From NCBI GenBank assembly GCA_018343915.1, contig JABRWF010000001.1, positions 2,232,001-2,296,000 on the forward strand: DNA of 64,000 bases. The letters are read 5' to 3'. The position numbers and the translations under genes are program-made. The stretch comes from Agroathelia rolfsii. Taxonomy: Eukaryota > Basidiomycota > Agaricomycetes > Amylocorticiales > Amylocorticiaceae. The notes under the pieces are model-generated. The model had not been told where the DNA came from. It was given only the letters and a program-made list of their open reading frames with translations, and made no database searches. Positions 48,401 to 58,499 of the stretch are shown here, in pieces; the stretch's first letter is position 1; the number at the start of each line of letters is the position of its first letter.

Positions 48401-49233
48401 TCTCGAGTCAGATGGATAAGGAGGGGGGGGGGGAGGAGAAGAAGAAGACAGCGTGTATATCTGCCAAAATCTGCAATCAGATGACGTGTGAAATTTGGCA
48501 CATACCAAACGATATTCTTACCGTGCATACTGTTCAGATGCCAGTTGCATGCGTGGAAGAAGTGCCGACCTTTTCAATGCGGTGCATAGGTTGCATCCAC
48601 TTTTGTATGTTCCATTGTCTGTCTGGGATTAGGTTCAGCAACAAGACACTTACCGGCATACATGCATAAACGTCATGCATGGTGTCAACGGTGGCAACAC
48701 GGCGGTGGTACATATGGCGATGCTGTGATCATGACGCAGCAGTCTCTTGAAGGTAACCTTAATGTCATTTCGGGAAGTGGCTATAATCTGTGGGCCTGGC
48801 CATATCATGAACGCTGTATAACGCATGATTTCTGGGCGGCGGATTGTGAGGAGCCAGCGATGCCATTTATGTTCAAGTCAGGAATGTTGCCAGATCAATT
48901 AGGGGTGTCCACGACACAACACGCTCTGTTGAAGTACACATGATAGCCGTAGCATACGAGTATATGTATACAAAAGTCTTCTAGAAGGAACATGGCTATA
49001 TTGTAATTGAGAAAAAAAAACAAAGTTTGTTACTAATTCTTATTGTGGCCACCAAGGGTTCGAAACAACATGAAGATGAGCAGACGACGACGCGTCGGAG
49101 ATGAAATCATCGTCCACCGCGTCGACTTCATCTTCCCGCTCTAGAGCTAGTGATCGCAAACCATCTTTGTTTATTCACGCAGATTCTACTATTGATATCG
49201 TAGGATTGCATTGTGCATCATCTGAATCAAGTC
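45495..49233. other. 3.7 kb region with no supportable gene
   Basis: This is the largest gene-free block. Near 45,500-45,700 it is GGA/GAG-rich (the methyltransferase 5' flank). A 210-codon stop-free frame at 46,443-47,075 has no ATG start and an unlikely composition. Small repeats occur: GGC near 47,570 and a G-run near 48,424. I looked for tRNA-like, 5S and U6-like sequence by eye and found none. It may be regulatory DNA for the methyltransferase and SKI2, or decayed sequence. Confidence 0.4.
47570..47586 (+). repeat. GGC trinucleotide repeat
   Basis: Six or so tandem GGC units in non-coding DNA, standing out from AT-rich surroundings. Confidence 0.8.
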
Positions 49234-52200
49234 ATGGATGCCGCCCTACAATCCAGTCTAATTGAAGATATCCTACATCCCAGTCCATCCAAGGCCCACA
49301 GGCTGCTGGATGAGCTCGGCCTCGCAGGTCTGCCATCGAAAGAACAGATCCATCGCGAAATCGAAGAGAGGCTCCTCCTCCCCCCAAAGTCGTTTCCAAA
49401 GCCATGGCTGCCTGCGTATCAAACGTGTGTACATGTGGGAAATCATGAGTCAACTGTAACCTCGTATAGTTTACTCATCGTTATCGTGTTCTCCTGCTGC
49501 TGCTGCTGCTTAGACACTGGGAGCACGGTATCTCTATCCCAGATTTACTCTCCATCGAGCCAGCACCCCCGCCTACAAGTCTGAGTCTTGTTCGTGTTGG
49601 GCTTGATGGGCGTGTAACTGGATACACCGAGGTAGTACTCCATCAATCCATCATTTTTAAGGTCTTTCTTGTATGGAGTGCTAACTTGACACACTAAAAT
49701 TTTGCTCATTTTTTCTTGATTCGCTCGTATGAAAAAAAAAATCCATGATATAGACGGTAAATCCACGTCTATCCTCCGGGCTCACCTCGACATCGGTGCA
49801 ACGCGCACCGGCACCCGCGCAGAGTTTTGTACGTGGCAAGTCGGGGTATGTACCCTTCTGGCCGGGCGGTCTGGAAGAGGTCATACCCGACTTCTCTGAT
49901 CTTGAGTCCAATAAACGCATCAAAGGGCTGAGGATGGTTGCACCCGGCTTGTCAAGAGGCTTGCGACTACCGGGTGAAGAACCGGAAGAACCTTTACCCG
50001 AGGAACTAGATGAATTAGACGAAGAAACGAAGGGCCAGGACGGAGATATTGATGATACCGTATGTTGGGTTTTTGTGGCTCTTGCTTGAAAAGTAACTCA
50101 TCTTCGGTCTTGCTGTTGTTAGGAGCAGCCGTCAGGTCTCCTAGACGGACAAATTGATGGGGAGGATGAATTCAATGCTTTGTCAGAGATAGATAATCTT
50201 TTGCCGACGACAGTGATTATCTTTCTCCTCTTCATCTCACATCTTTCTACAGCTCATAGTTACGCTTCATAATAGCGTTCTCATCTCAATCCCGTCACAC
50301 GTGCTCTGAAGAAACCTCGCAAGAACCAAGTACAGAAGCGCGATTGGGCTCATGCCGTTGATATACATAAACCGATGACAAACTTCCACGAACTCGTCCC
50401 TGAAATGGCGCGAAAAGTCGGTATTTTGTCTATTTTCCTAGAATTTATGGACCATCACTGACCAGGGATGGTTGTTTTTAGTATCCCTTTGAACTGGATA
50501 CTTTTCAGAAAGAGGCTGTTTATCACTTGGAAATGGGAGACTCCGTCTTTGTTGCGGCTCATACTTCTGCAGGGAAGACTGTCGTGGCAGAGTATGCTAT
50601 TGCCCTAGCCGAGAAGCACATGACAAGGTATGCAGGCAAATTTCATCAAAGTTTATGCCGGGAATATTCTGATTTCTTGTCTTAATCTCGTTTCATCATT
50701 TTCTTTTCCGTTAGAGCCATCTACACTTCGCCTATAAAGGCACTATCTAATCAGAAATTTCGAGACTTCAAGCAAACATTCTCAGCATCATCCGTCGGTA
50801 TTCTCACAGGAGATGTCCAGATCAACCCTGAGGCGAGCTGTCTGATCATGACTACGGAGATCTTGCGTAGTATGCTATACAAGGGCGCCGATCTTATCCG
50901 TGATGTCGAATTTGTTATCTTTGACGAGGTGCATTACGTCAATGATTCAGAAGTGAGTATTAGGGGCATCGTGGTCCTCAATTTCGAGTTTTCTCTAATT
51001 TTTCATCCAATTTTGTCTGCTATAGAGAGGTGTAGTATGGGAGGAAGTCATTATCATGCTTCCTGACCACGTAAACATCATCTTATTATCCGCCACTGTA
51101 CCTAATGCCAAAGAATTTGCTGATTGGGTCGGGTGAGTTGCTCAAGTCTCGGTGCCTATCGTCCCCTTTGCTTGTTCCTGACTGGTGGCGCATACAATTC
51201 AGTCGTACAAAGAAGAAAGACATTTACGTCATATCCACAGCACAACGACCTGTTCCACTCGAGCATTACCTGTATGCTGGACGAGAGATGTACAAGATCG
51301 TAGATGCAAGCCGAAACTTCATATCTCAAGGGTAAGCCCATCGCAATGTTTTTTTTTTATTTTTACGTCGCTCATGGTACTTTATTTGCGCATATATTTG
51401 GTTAGGTACAAAGAGGCCGGAGAGGGACTGAGGCGAAAACAAGACAAGGAACGCGAGGCAGCTGGTCTACCACCCGTTCAAAAAGTTGGCGCCCGAGGCG
51501 GGGCTGCTGCGCGCGGCGGTGGGCAGCGTGGCAACGCCAGGGGAGGCGGGCAACGAGGGTTTGCTCCCAGAGGCGGGGGTAGTAGTGGCGGAAGTGGCGG
51601 TCCGCGGAACATCCACTCCGGCGCGGATAAAAATCTGTATGTCCATCTTGTGGGACACATTCGTAAAAAGGGCCTTCTCCCTGTCGTTGTCTTTACGTTT
51701 TCCAAGAAGAGATGCGAGGAGAACGCATCGACGTTGATCAATTTAGATTTGTGCACCTCCGTCGAGAAGAGCGAGGTACATGTTGCGATGGAGAAGGCGC
51801 TTTCCAGGCTCACAGGTTCGGAAAAGATTGTATTGCAATATGAAACGGCGGTCGTAGTGATTGAGTATTTCTTTTGCATGAGCAGGTTCGGATAAAAAGC
51901 TACCCCAGATAGCAAGGATGCGAGACTTGCTCTCCCGAGGAATCGGAGTACATCATGGCGGACTACTACCGATTGTCAAGGAGGCGAGCCACTTTCTTAG
52001 ACGATCAGCCGACCCCGTATGGCTAACATTGTCCTAGGTGGTCGAAATTTTATTCGCCCGAGGACTGGTAAAAGTACTATTCGCCACCGAGACGTTTGCC
52101 ATGGTATGAGATTCCATCTGTTTCAAATCCAAGGAACAAGAAGGTTAAATTAAACCGGTCAGGGTGTGAACATGCCAGCGAGATGTGTCGTGTTTTCTCA

Positions 52201-54388
52201 CATCCGCAAGCACGATGGCCGTAGTTTCCGCGATATACTCCCAGGAGAATATACACAGATGGCCGGTCGTGCTGGTCGTCGTGGCCTGGATGCAACGGGA
52301 ACTGTCATCATTGTAGCAAATGATTCTCTGCCAGAGGTGGGATCATGATATCATAATAGCCTATTGCAATTCAATTGACAGTGATGTATTTTAATTCCAG
52401 CAAACGACCTTACATACAATGATCATTGGCACGCCAGCTAAGCTGCAGTCGCAGTTCCGTCTAACATACAATATGATCCTGAACTTGCTCAGGGTGGAAG
52501 CCTTGCGCGTAGAGGAGATGATCAAACGCAGTTTTTCCGAAAACGCTTCTCAGAGGCTGCTTCCAGAACAACAGAAACAAGTCATAAAGGTAATAATTGC
52601 TTCGGTATCATATTAACTTACCATGCTCATGTATTTTTTTTTTCAAGAGCGAAAAAGCATTAAGGGAACTATCCAAGCTCGAATGCGACATTTGTACCGC
52701 CGATATCGAGAATTTCTATGATCTTTCACATGATATTGTGCAGCGTAATCAGAAACTCTTAAATTTGGCTAGCAACCACCCACAGGGCTCCAAATTAATT
52801 GCGACAGGAAGAGTTGTGGTTCTTAGGGATAGTGTAAGCACTACTCCGTCTTTTACAGCACATGGATTTTCATATCATCATGTTGTAGCACTTCAAAAGA
52901 GGAAGTGCTGCTGTAGTTTTGAAAGCTGCCCCTGTCCTGGCCACCGATGGAGTCAAGGACAAATCAAAAAGATTCTTTGTCCTCGCCTTTGTTGATGAAG
53001 ACACCAAGTCTAGCAAACCTAGTGGGTGACATCAATAATTTGTGATAACTCCTGTCTCATCAACACTGTTATAGATATCAATGCAGAGCCCGTGCCTCCC
53101 ATGTGGCCTCCATCGCCAGAGTTGCTCCTCGTAGCAGATGGAGTTTATGAATTTACAACTGCAGCACTGAGTAGTTTCGCGTTTGTCACTGATCAAACCA
53201 TCAAGGTGAGAAGAAAGGCTCATTCAGACTTAATCTCAAGCGTTTCAATTTTTTTTTTTTTTTTAGGTGGACGTTACCATGATAGTGGATCAACACCGAA
53301 TAACACCTATGCGCGAAGCCATCAAAGCCTTGGATGTCTTGGTTCACGAATGGGTAGATGCCGGCCATATCCCAGAGGTTGATTGGTCGAAGTTTCGTTC
53401 TTTGGACTTCCAGGAAACCATGACTACGAGGAATGGGTTGCAGAAGAAACGGGAGCAATGTACCTGTGTCACTTGCCCTGACTTTGATGATCACGTGGGT
53501 ATTATTTCCCCCTTTTTTGCTGAATGTATGCGCTGAAATGTATCGATTGCGGTATAAAGTATTTCCAGAAGCATGAAGAAAAACGGCTTGTGGCTCAAAT
53601 AGCCCAATTGAAACTTGCATTGTCGGATCAAAATTTGGAGTTGATCCCGGATTATGAACAACGTATTGACGTTCTCAAAGAACTCAAGTTCATTGACGAC
53701 AATTCTACTGTGCTGCTCAAGGGCCGGGTAGCATGTGAGGTATGGTCTATTTTATGAACCGGATGACAGGGCGGCTGATGATATTCTTGCTAGATAAACA
53801 CAGCTCATGAGCTGATATTGACGGAGCTCATCCTGGAAAACACTCTCGCGGGCTATGAGCCTGAAGAAGTCGTTGCACTATTGTCATGTTTTGTGTTCCA
53901 AGAGAAAACGGATGTTGAACCAGTCATCCCCCCGAGATTAGAAGAGGGAAAAGCAGCTATCGAGTCTATAAGTGATCGCGTTGGCCGTGTTCAGGATTAT
54001 CACAAGGTTGCGAGCGAAGATTTTCGATCCGTCCTTAAGTTTGGCCTTATGGAAGTTGTCTACGAATGGGCCAAGGGCATGGTGACGGTTCTTTAATATG
54101 CTATTTCATGATCAAGGCTATTGACTCCGCCATAGCCCTTTGAACAGATTACTGCGCTAACGGATGTTGCGGAGGGAACAATAGTCCGAGTTATTACTCG
54201 ATTGGATGAAGCCTGTCGAGAAGTTCGAGATGCTGCACGAGTCATTGGAGATGCGGAGCTGTTCAAGAAGATGGAAGAGGCTCAAGCCAAAATCAAGCGT
54301 GATAGTATGTCTCACTCTGGCTCACGCACGGCCGCCTTGCTTATGGCAACCGCCCACAGTTGTTTTTGCTGCCAGCTTGTATTTCTAG
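49234..54388 (+). CDS. SKI2: Ski2-type DExH RNA helicase (SKI complex)
   Basis: Ski2 is the ATPase of the cytosolic SKI complex, which threads mRNA into the exosome for 3'-5' decay. Twenty-two exons are inferred. The N-terminal region ([20 protein letters not shown]) leads to [19 protein letters not shown] and the helicase core: [15 protein letters not shown] (Walker A), [34 protein letters not shown] (DEVH box), [30 protein letters not shown] and [14 protein letters not shown]. An insertion rich in RGG/GGG lies between the two RecA domains. The Ski2 C-terminus ([19 protein letters not shown] and [10 protein letters not shown]) is complete, with the last exon only 29 bases. The absence of the yeast Mtr4-type N-terminus and the DIVFAASLY ending favour Ski2. 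The intron at 51984-52037 has a GC donor. The ATG at 49234 is the first good one. Confidence 0.93.
51984..52037 (+). other. GC-AG intron in SKI2
   Basis: A 54-base intron with donor GAG|GCGAGC and acceptor CCTAG. Removal restores [13 protein letters not shown]; no nearby GT donor does so. Confidence 0.72.
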
Positions 54389-54407
54389 ACCTTATTTGCT
54401 GCCAAGC

Positions 54408-54660
54408 CCGATGGAGTTGTCTACTTTTCTGTAGCCTTAGGGGCCGATGAGGCCCTTGAGCACATCATCACGGGCAAGGCAAGGTTCTATGTAATTGTCC
54501 CCCAAAGAGAAACAGCAGAGGAAGAATGGATAAATCAAATAAATAAAAATTGAAGCTAGGTAATAATAGATGTTTTTATACTTTCACACACAAAAGCCTC
54601 AAACCAAACTAATGTAATGCGCGAAAAAGAGAGACCTTGTTTACCTTCTAATTAGATCGG
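54408..54660 (+). pseudogene. Relic 3' end of a deleted alcohol dehydrogenase copy
   Basis: Starting only 20 bases past the SKI2 stop, one frame reads [20 protein letters not shown], which aligns with the last residues of the ADH genes (ANEAYERMITGKARFRAVIV). The run TCACGGGCAAGGCAAGGTTC is identical to copy 2. Upstream bases align only loosely and the frame lacks the stop. The homology continues into the flank: CAAAAGCCTCAAACCAAAC and AAAGAGAGACCTTGTTT match the flank of copy 2 near 60,490-60,550. The rest of that unit is missing, so this is the scar of a deleted or recombined copy. Confidence 0.8.
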
Positions 54661-54689
54661 TCCATCGCTATATTATTACTGTCAACCAA

Positions 54690-55333
54690 TTTTGGTTTCA
54701 ATTGAGCGATGCGAACTATCGTAGTCTGCCTCCGGGAGACTAACCTTTCTCGGTGTTAGGTTTCTTCTAACTGAGATATTTTTAAGTCTCAACCGTAGTT
54801 CCAGATTCGTTCTGCCGCTTCTACGCATATTACTAACGTCATTGTGGCTGAAGCTTTCGTCTCATCGTAAATGACGTATCTATCGGTGCCACTTAAACAC
54901 GATTGAATGCGTTATACCGCTGATGAATGACCTAGCATTTAGGTGAGAAGCATATTATTTTCATATCCAGCTTTGAGTTTGAGGATGGAACAACCGGTGA
55001 AGCTTCAGGCAAGGGGAAAAAATCGCATAAACAAGAAGCTGAAGCATGTCAATCATCACTGCAGTGTGGCGACCGCTGATCACGATAATTTCGATGGTTG
55101 AAATGTCAGGCATATCAAGCATGGTTTTATCACATATTTTAATACACCGTCATCCGCTCCACAAGAAAAACATGCACACGACATCAACACCATTAGTCTA
55201 TGGATCATCAATCATGCGTCATGACGAACGCTTACAGATAAACAGGAGTTGGTACGATCTAGACCACTACGGAGGTATAAAAGTTTGGAGATGACTTGAA
55301 TAACATATTCAAATTCCCCATCTTATCATCCTC
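54690..55333 (+). promoter_or_regulatory. Promoter region of ADH copy 1
   Basis: This segment aligns in patches with the promoter of copy 3 (61,880-62,616) and less well with copy 2. The shared blocks include GTCTGCCTNNNGGAGACTAAC at about 54,723 (copy 3 near 61,950) and AAATGACGTATCTA at 54,869 (copy 2 at 58,261, copy 3 at 62,142). A TATA box lies 58 bases before the ATG. No gene is present. Confidence 0.65.
55276..55283 (+). promoter_or_regulatory. TATA box of ADH copy 1 (TATAAAAG)
   Basis: TATAAAAG in the context GGAGGTATAAAAGT, 58 bases upstream of the ATG. Equivalent boxes occur at the same place in copies 2 and 3. Confidence 0.75.
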
Positions 55334-56787
55334 ATGCCGACCATCGTACCCAAAACGTTCAAAGCTGCTACTTTCACCGAGAAGGGCAAAGATCTGTCTC
55401 TGGTAGACCTTCCCTGGAAGGATCCTGAATCAGGGCAGATTGTTGTGAAAGTACTTGCATGTGGGGTATGCCGCAGTGACCAAATAGTCCAAGAACAGCA
55501 GATGCCTGCTGGTCTGCCCAGAGTGCCTGGACATGAGATTGTCGGAAATGTGGTAGCCGTTGGGCCTGGAGAAAAACTCTGGAAGGTGTGTAGTGCACAG
55601 GGGAGGTTACAGTTTAAAGTTACTGAATTATATTATCAAATTGATCTGATAGGAAGGTGACCGAGTTGGTGGCGGATGGCATGGCGAGTTGCAGCCCTCA
55701 GAATGGCGCAGCTACTGATGGACATTATATTGCAGGCGGCCATTGCGGCGTATGTGTACCGTGCAGACAGGGTCAATTTGTCCTGTGTCATAATGAGGTA
55801 TGGCTCTCTCTCGCTATATTCTCGAGACGATGTTGATTTGCAAGAGCTACAGAAAGTCAATGGTTAATACTCCCATCAAAATTTGTACAAGTATGCATTT
55901 GCTGATATCTTTTTATCAAATAGGTGTATTCATGGATGGCGGGTATGCGGAATATGTAACGCTCAACAGCGAAGCTGTTGCGCGCATCCCTATCGATGTT
56001 GACCCGGCTGAGGCGGCACCCTTACTATGTGCTGGCGTCACCGTATTCAGTGCGTAGCTCATTGTGTAAATCAAAGAGCGGTATTTTCTATGCTTACATC
56101 TTCTAGACTCCGTCCGTCATATGAAAGTACTTGCCGGAGAAACCGTTGCCGTGCAAGGAATCGGGTAGGCATCATCTATCCAAGTTAATATTCAAATCAA
56201 CAGATCAATAACAACACTTATGCAGCGGTCTCGGCCACCTCGCTATCCAGTTCTGCCGCGCTATGGGCTACCGCACCGTCGCCCTCTCCTCCTCAAGTGC
56301 CAAAGAGTCCCTAGCGCGCGAGCTCGGTGCGCACGACTACATTAATGGATCCCAAGAGTCACAAGTGGAGGCACTCCAGAAACTCGGCGGTGCCAAGCTC
56401 ATCGTCTGCACGGCACCCTCGGCTGATATCGTCGAGGTGCTCATCAATGGACTTGCACATGACGGCGTGCTATTGTTGCTTGGGCTGGTGCCTGAACTCA
56501 AGATCCCTGGTAGTACGTGTAATTTCAGATTCTGAAAGAGAGAGATGTAATAGATGTATGATATTGATGCTATTTTTGCGTTGTTTGTAGTTCCAATGGT
56601 ACAAAAGCGCCTGAGCGTCCGAGGATGGCCCTGCGGAACAGCCGAAGATAGTCAGGACACTGTCGAGTTCGCGCAGGTAACGGGAGTACGTTGTCGTATC
56701 GAGAAGTTCCCGCTCGAGAAGGCCAACGAGGCCTACGAGAGCATGATCACAGGCAAGGCAAGGTTCCGCGCGGTAATTGTTCCCTGA
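55334..56787 (+). CDS. Zinc-dependent alcohol dehydrogenase, tandem copy 1, 339 aa
   Basis: A medium-chain dehydrogenase/reductase that interconverts alcohols and aldehydes in the cytosol. Exons: 55334-55585, 55653-55683, 55736-55797, 55853-55862, 55924-56049, 56107-56164, 56226-56509 and 56591-56787 (1,020 bases). Catalytic zinc ligands Cys46, His67 (with Glu68) and Cys154, and structural zinc cysteines 98, 101, 104 and 112, are all present. The nucleotide loop is GIGGLGH (178-184). Position 201, where NAD-type enzymes carry Asp, is Ser in ALSSSSAKE, which suggests NADP(H). Residue 47 is Arg (GVCRSD), while copies 2 and 3 have His. Intron 2 has a GC donor (CATG|GCGAGT). The 10-base fourth exon is shared by all copies. 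The gene is intact if that GC intron splices. Substrate is unknown. Confidence 0.9.
55684..55735 (+). other. GC-AG intron 2 of ADH copy 1
   Basis: The donor is CATG|GCGAGTT here, while copies 2 and 3 have GTGAGT and GTAATT at the same site. A single T to C change explains it. The acceptor is TTGCAG. Confidence 0.8.
55853..55862 (+). other. 10-base micro-exon of ADH copy 1
   Basis: AAAGTCAATG between ACAG and GTTAAT. It encodes Lys-Val-Asn plus one base of Gly, joining HNE to GVFMDGGYAEY. Without it the frame breaks. Confidence 0.88.
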
Positions 56788-57063
56788 AGAGAAGAGGAAC
56801 AGAAGAGTGAAATATGAAGAATTGGTATTATTTTACATTAGAGTATCTCAAACCAGAATATAATCGACGAGTACTGTATGAAGCTCATGATTTTGGAGAC
56901 AGATTGGATGGCTGAAGCGGCTAAGTGGCTTGCAAGCCACTCTACTAACCCCAGCTAACTGTCGCTTTGGCTTCAGCTTGATGTGTTCATCTTTGAAGCA
57001 AACCCTGAAATGACAGGTTTGAACGATAAATCCTTTTGATTACTTTTCTACCGCAAGAGAGAC

Positions 57064-57312
57064 TTACAGCGAACCATGGTTGCTTGAATAGACGACTATA
57101 CCACCACTCAAGTTCATTGCACATGCTTCAATGCACGGAATTGAGGTAGCAGTATTAATCACCCAGGACCATCGTCCCTTGAGCAAAACCCGCGTACATT
57201 CAGTCACTACCACCACCTCGAGAAATGGCAATGACTTGTTTACGGACTCGGATAAGTGAGGATCGATGACATACAGTGTATCAATATTTGCGTCCAGGCC
57301 AGGATAAATCAT
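57064..57312 (-). CDS. Candidate small reverse-strand gene in the copy 1 downstream module, 82 aa
   Basis: The frame starts with ATG at 57312 (MIYPGLDANIDTLYVIDPHL), continues VVVVTECTRVLLKGRWSWV and ends EACAMNLSGGIVVYSS. It lies about 90 bases downstream of a minus-strand TATA box at 57405-57411 and is convergent with ADH copy 1. In the copy 2 spacer the same frame can be aligned (PLIIYPDPNAG; DTAASVERIEACEMGLGDG), but with a lost start codon, a one-base deletion, stops and about 210 extra bases. I recognise no family. It may be a gene, the surviving part of a larger decayed gene, or chance. Confidence 0.35.
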   Translation of the reverse strand: MIYPGLDANIDTLYVIDPHLSESVNKSLPFLEVVVVTECTRVLLKGRWSWVINTATSIPCIEACAMNLSGGIVVYSSNHGSL

Positions 57313-57404
57313 CAGCGGACCATGGTAGCACGAAGGGTTTGATACTCCCAGTAATTATCCTAGGTAAGCTTTAGAGAAAACCCTTTGAGCAGAGGTACTT
57401 CCAG

Positions 57405-57411
57405 ATTTATA
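57405..57411 (-). promoter_or_regulatory. Reverse-strand TATA box in the copy 1 downstream module
   Basis: TATAAAT on the minus strand, followed by GTACCTCTGC 11 bases on. The same arrangement, TATAAAA then ATACCTCTGC, occurs at 61,234 in the next unit. Confidence 0.45.
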
Positions 57412-58274
57412 GGATGGACAGACGGCCGTTGGGTTTGACGGCCCTATCCAATGGCGTTTCACGAGTTCAAAACAGAATTATAGGAGGAATAATAGTTTTA
57501 TCAATAACTTTATCACCTACCCCACACGTAGGAATTGGAACGAGCCAACGGAAGGCCTTTAACAAACCAAAAGCCTATATTCAAAAAAACCCAGCTCATA
57601 ATATCATTGGAGCACGGAACCGACATTAAAAGTAGCTGCCTAATGTCTTCGCGTACTGAGATACATCCCTCCAGCTTGCTTATCTGCAGGCCATGTGGTG
57701 CATACGTCCAGAATGGGATAAAAGATGGCATAGATAAAACATATTCGGAGCGGCCCGGCCAAATCCCTCAAGCTCAAGCCTCTACAGCAGAAGCTGTGAT
57801 GAAATGCGAGCCTCATACCAGTTCAGACACAGGCTCAGTGGAGAATAGAATTCCGCTTGTCTCGTACAGTATCGTCGTACGGAGTCAAACGGATGAATAG
57901 CTACTACTACAAAATTTCGATGCTACTCTAGTCTGTAGTCACATGACTGTTACATGTCACGATGTCACGGATTGTACCGCAACAGAAGCAGGCCCAAACA
58001 GTAACATGTATAAACAAAAGAAAACATCTGCCCATCTTTTCTGTTCTCTAAACCCACTACTGAGGATCTGTACTACTGTGGCCCACCGAGAGATCAATAG
58101 AAATATTCAAGTTCACGACAGCGAGCCCCAATGTTTCCTTAGGTTACAACAAGAATGTATAGGTTTCAAACCGTCAGGTTGAGAGAGGGCTGATCGTAGT
58201 AAGTACATAGGTTGTTAATGCGCATCAGCTATTGTGGCTCTGAATTGAAACTCTGACCGCAAATGACATATCTA

Positions 58275-58499
58275 AAATTATGCGGCTGGCTCGTGAATAT
58301 GATTAAACTGGTGCTAGAATCAGTGGTGTGCCGACTCGGCTATCAACTAGTCGGCGACCCGCACACCACTGCTTAGAGTAGCCGCGCATCGTAGTTTGTA
58401 CCGCGTCCTTTTGTCGGCGTGCCGCGACCAATACTAACTTGCTTTTCATATTGAATCTGGTTGGCTAGCTTGCTTCTGAAATCACACCAGGTACAAATG
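58275..58499. other. Segment in the copy 2 promoter enlarged by about 140 bases, with a hairpin
   Basis: Between the shared AAATGACATATCTA motif (58,261) and the shared CAGCTTTGA block (58,500), copy 2 has 226 bases where copy 1 has 86. Most of the extra length surrounds a perfect inverted repeat, listed separately. The segment is GC-rich compared with its flanks. Confidence 0.6.
58322..58370. repeat. Inverted repeat (hairpin) in the copy 2 promoter
   Basis: AGTGGTGTGC at 58,322-58,331 is the perfect complement of GCACACCACT at 58,361-58,370. A second overlapping pair, GCCGACT (58,330-58,336) and AGTCGGC (58,349-58,355), lies inside. It has no counterpart in the copy 1 or copy 3 promoters. 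Confidence 0.85.

Noticed and set aside
48261..48669. Plus-strand frame of 135 codons near a G-run
   Set aside because: It lies in gene-free DNA. The frame passes through a homopolymer and gives a Cys-rich, domain-free translation.
41126..49233. Transposable element remnants in the two large gene-free blocks
   Set aside because: No reverse transcriptase, integrase or transposase motifs, no long terminal repeats and no terminal inverted repeats were seen. Old solo repeats would need a genome-wide repeat search.
43962..49233. A secondary-metabolite cluster around the methyltransferase
   Set aside because: No synthase, P450, oxidase or transporter lies beside it. The neighbours are housekeeping genes or empty DNA.
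55684..55685. Reading ADH copy 1 as a pseudogene because of its GC donor
   Set aside because: All 339 codons are otherwise open, zinc ligands are kept, and GC-AG introns occur in essential genes in this same window (SNU114, SKI2), so this spliceosome evidently tolerates them.
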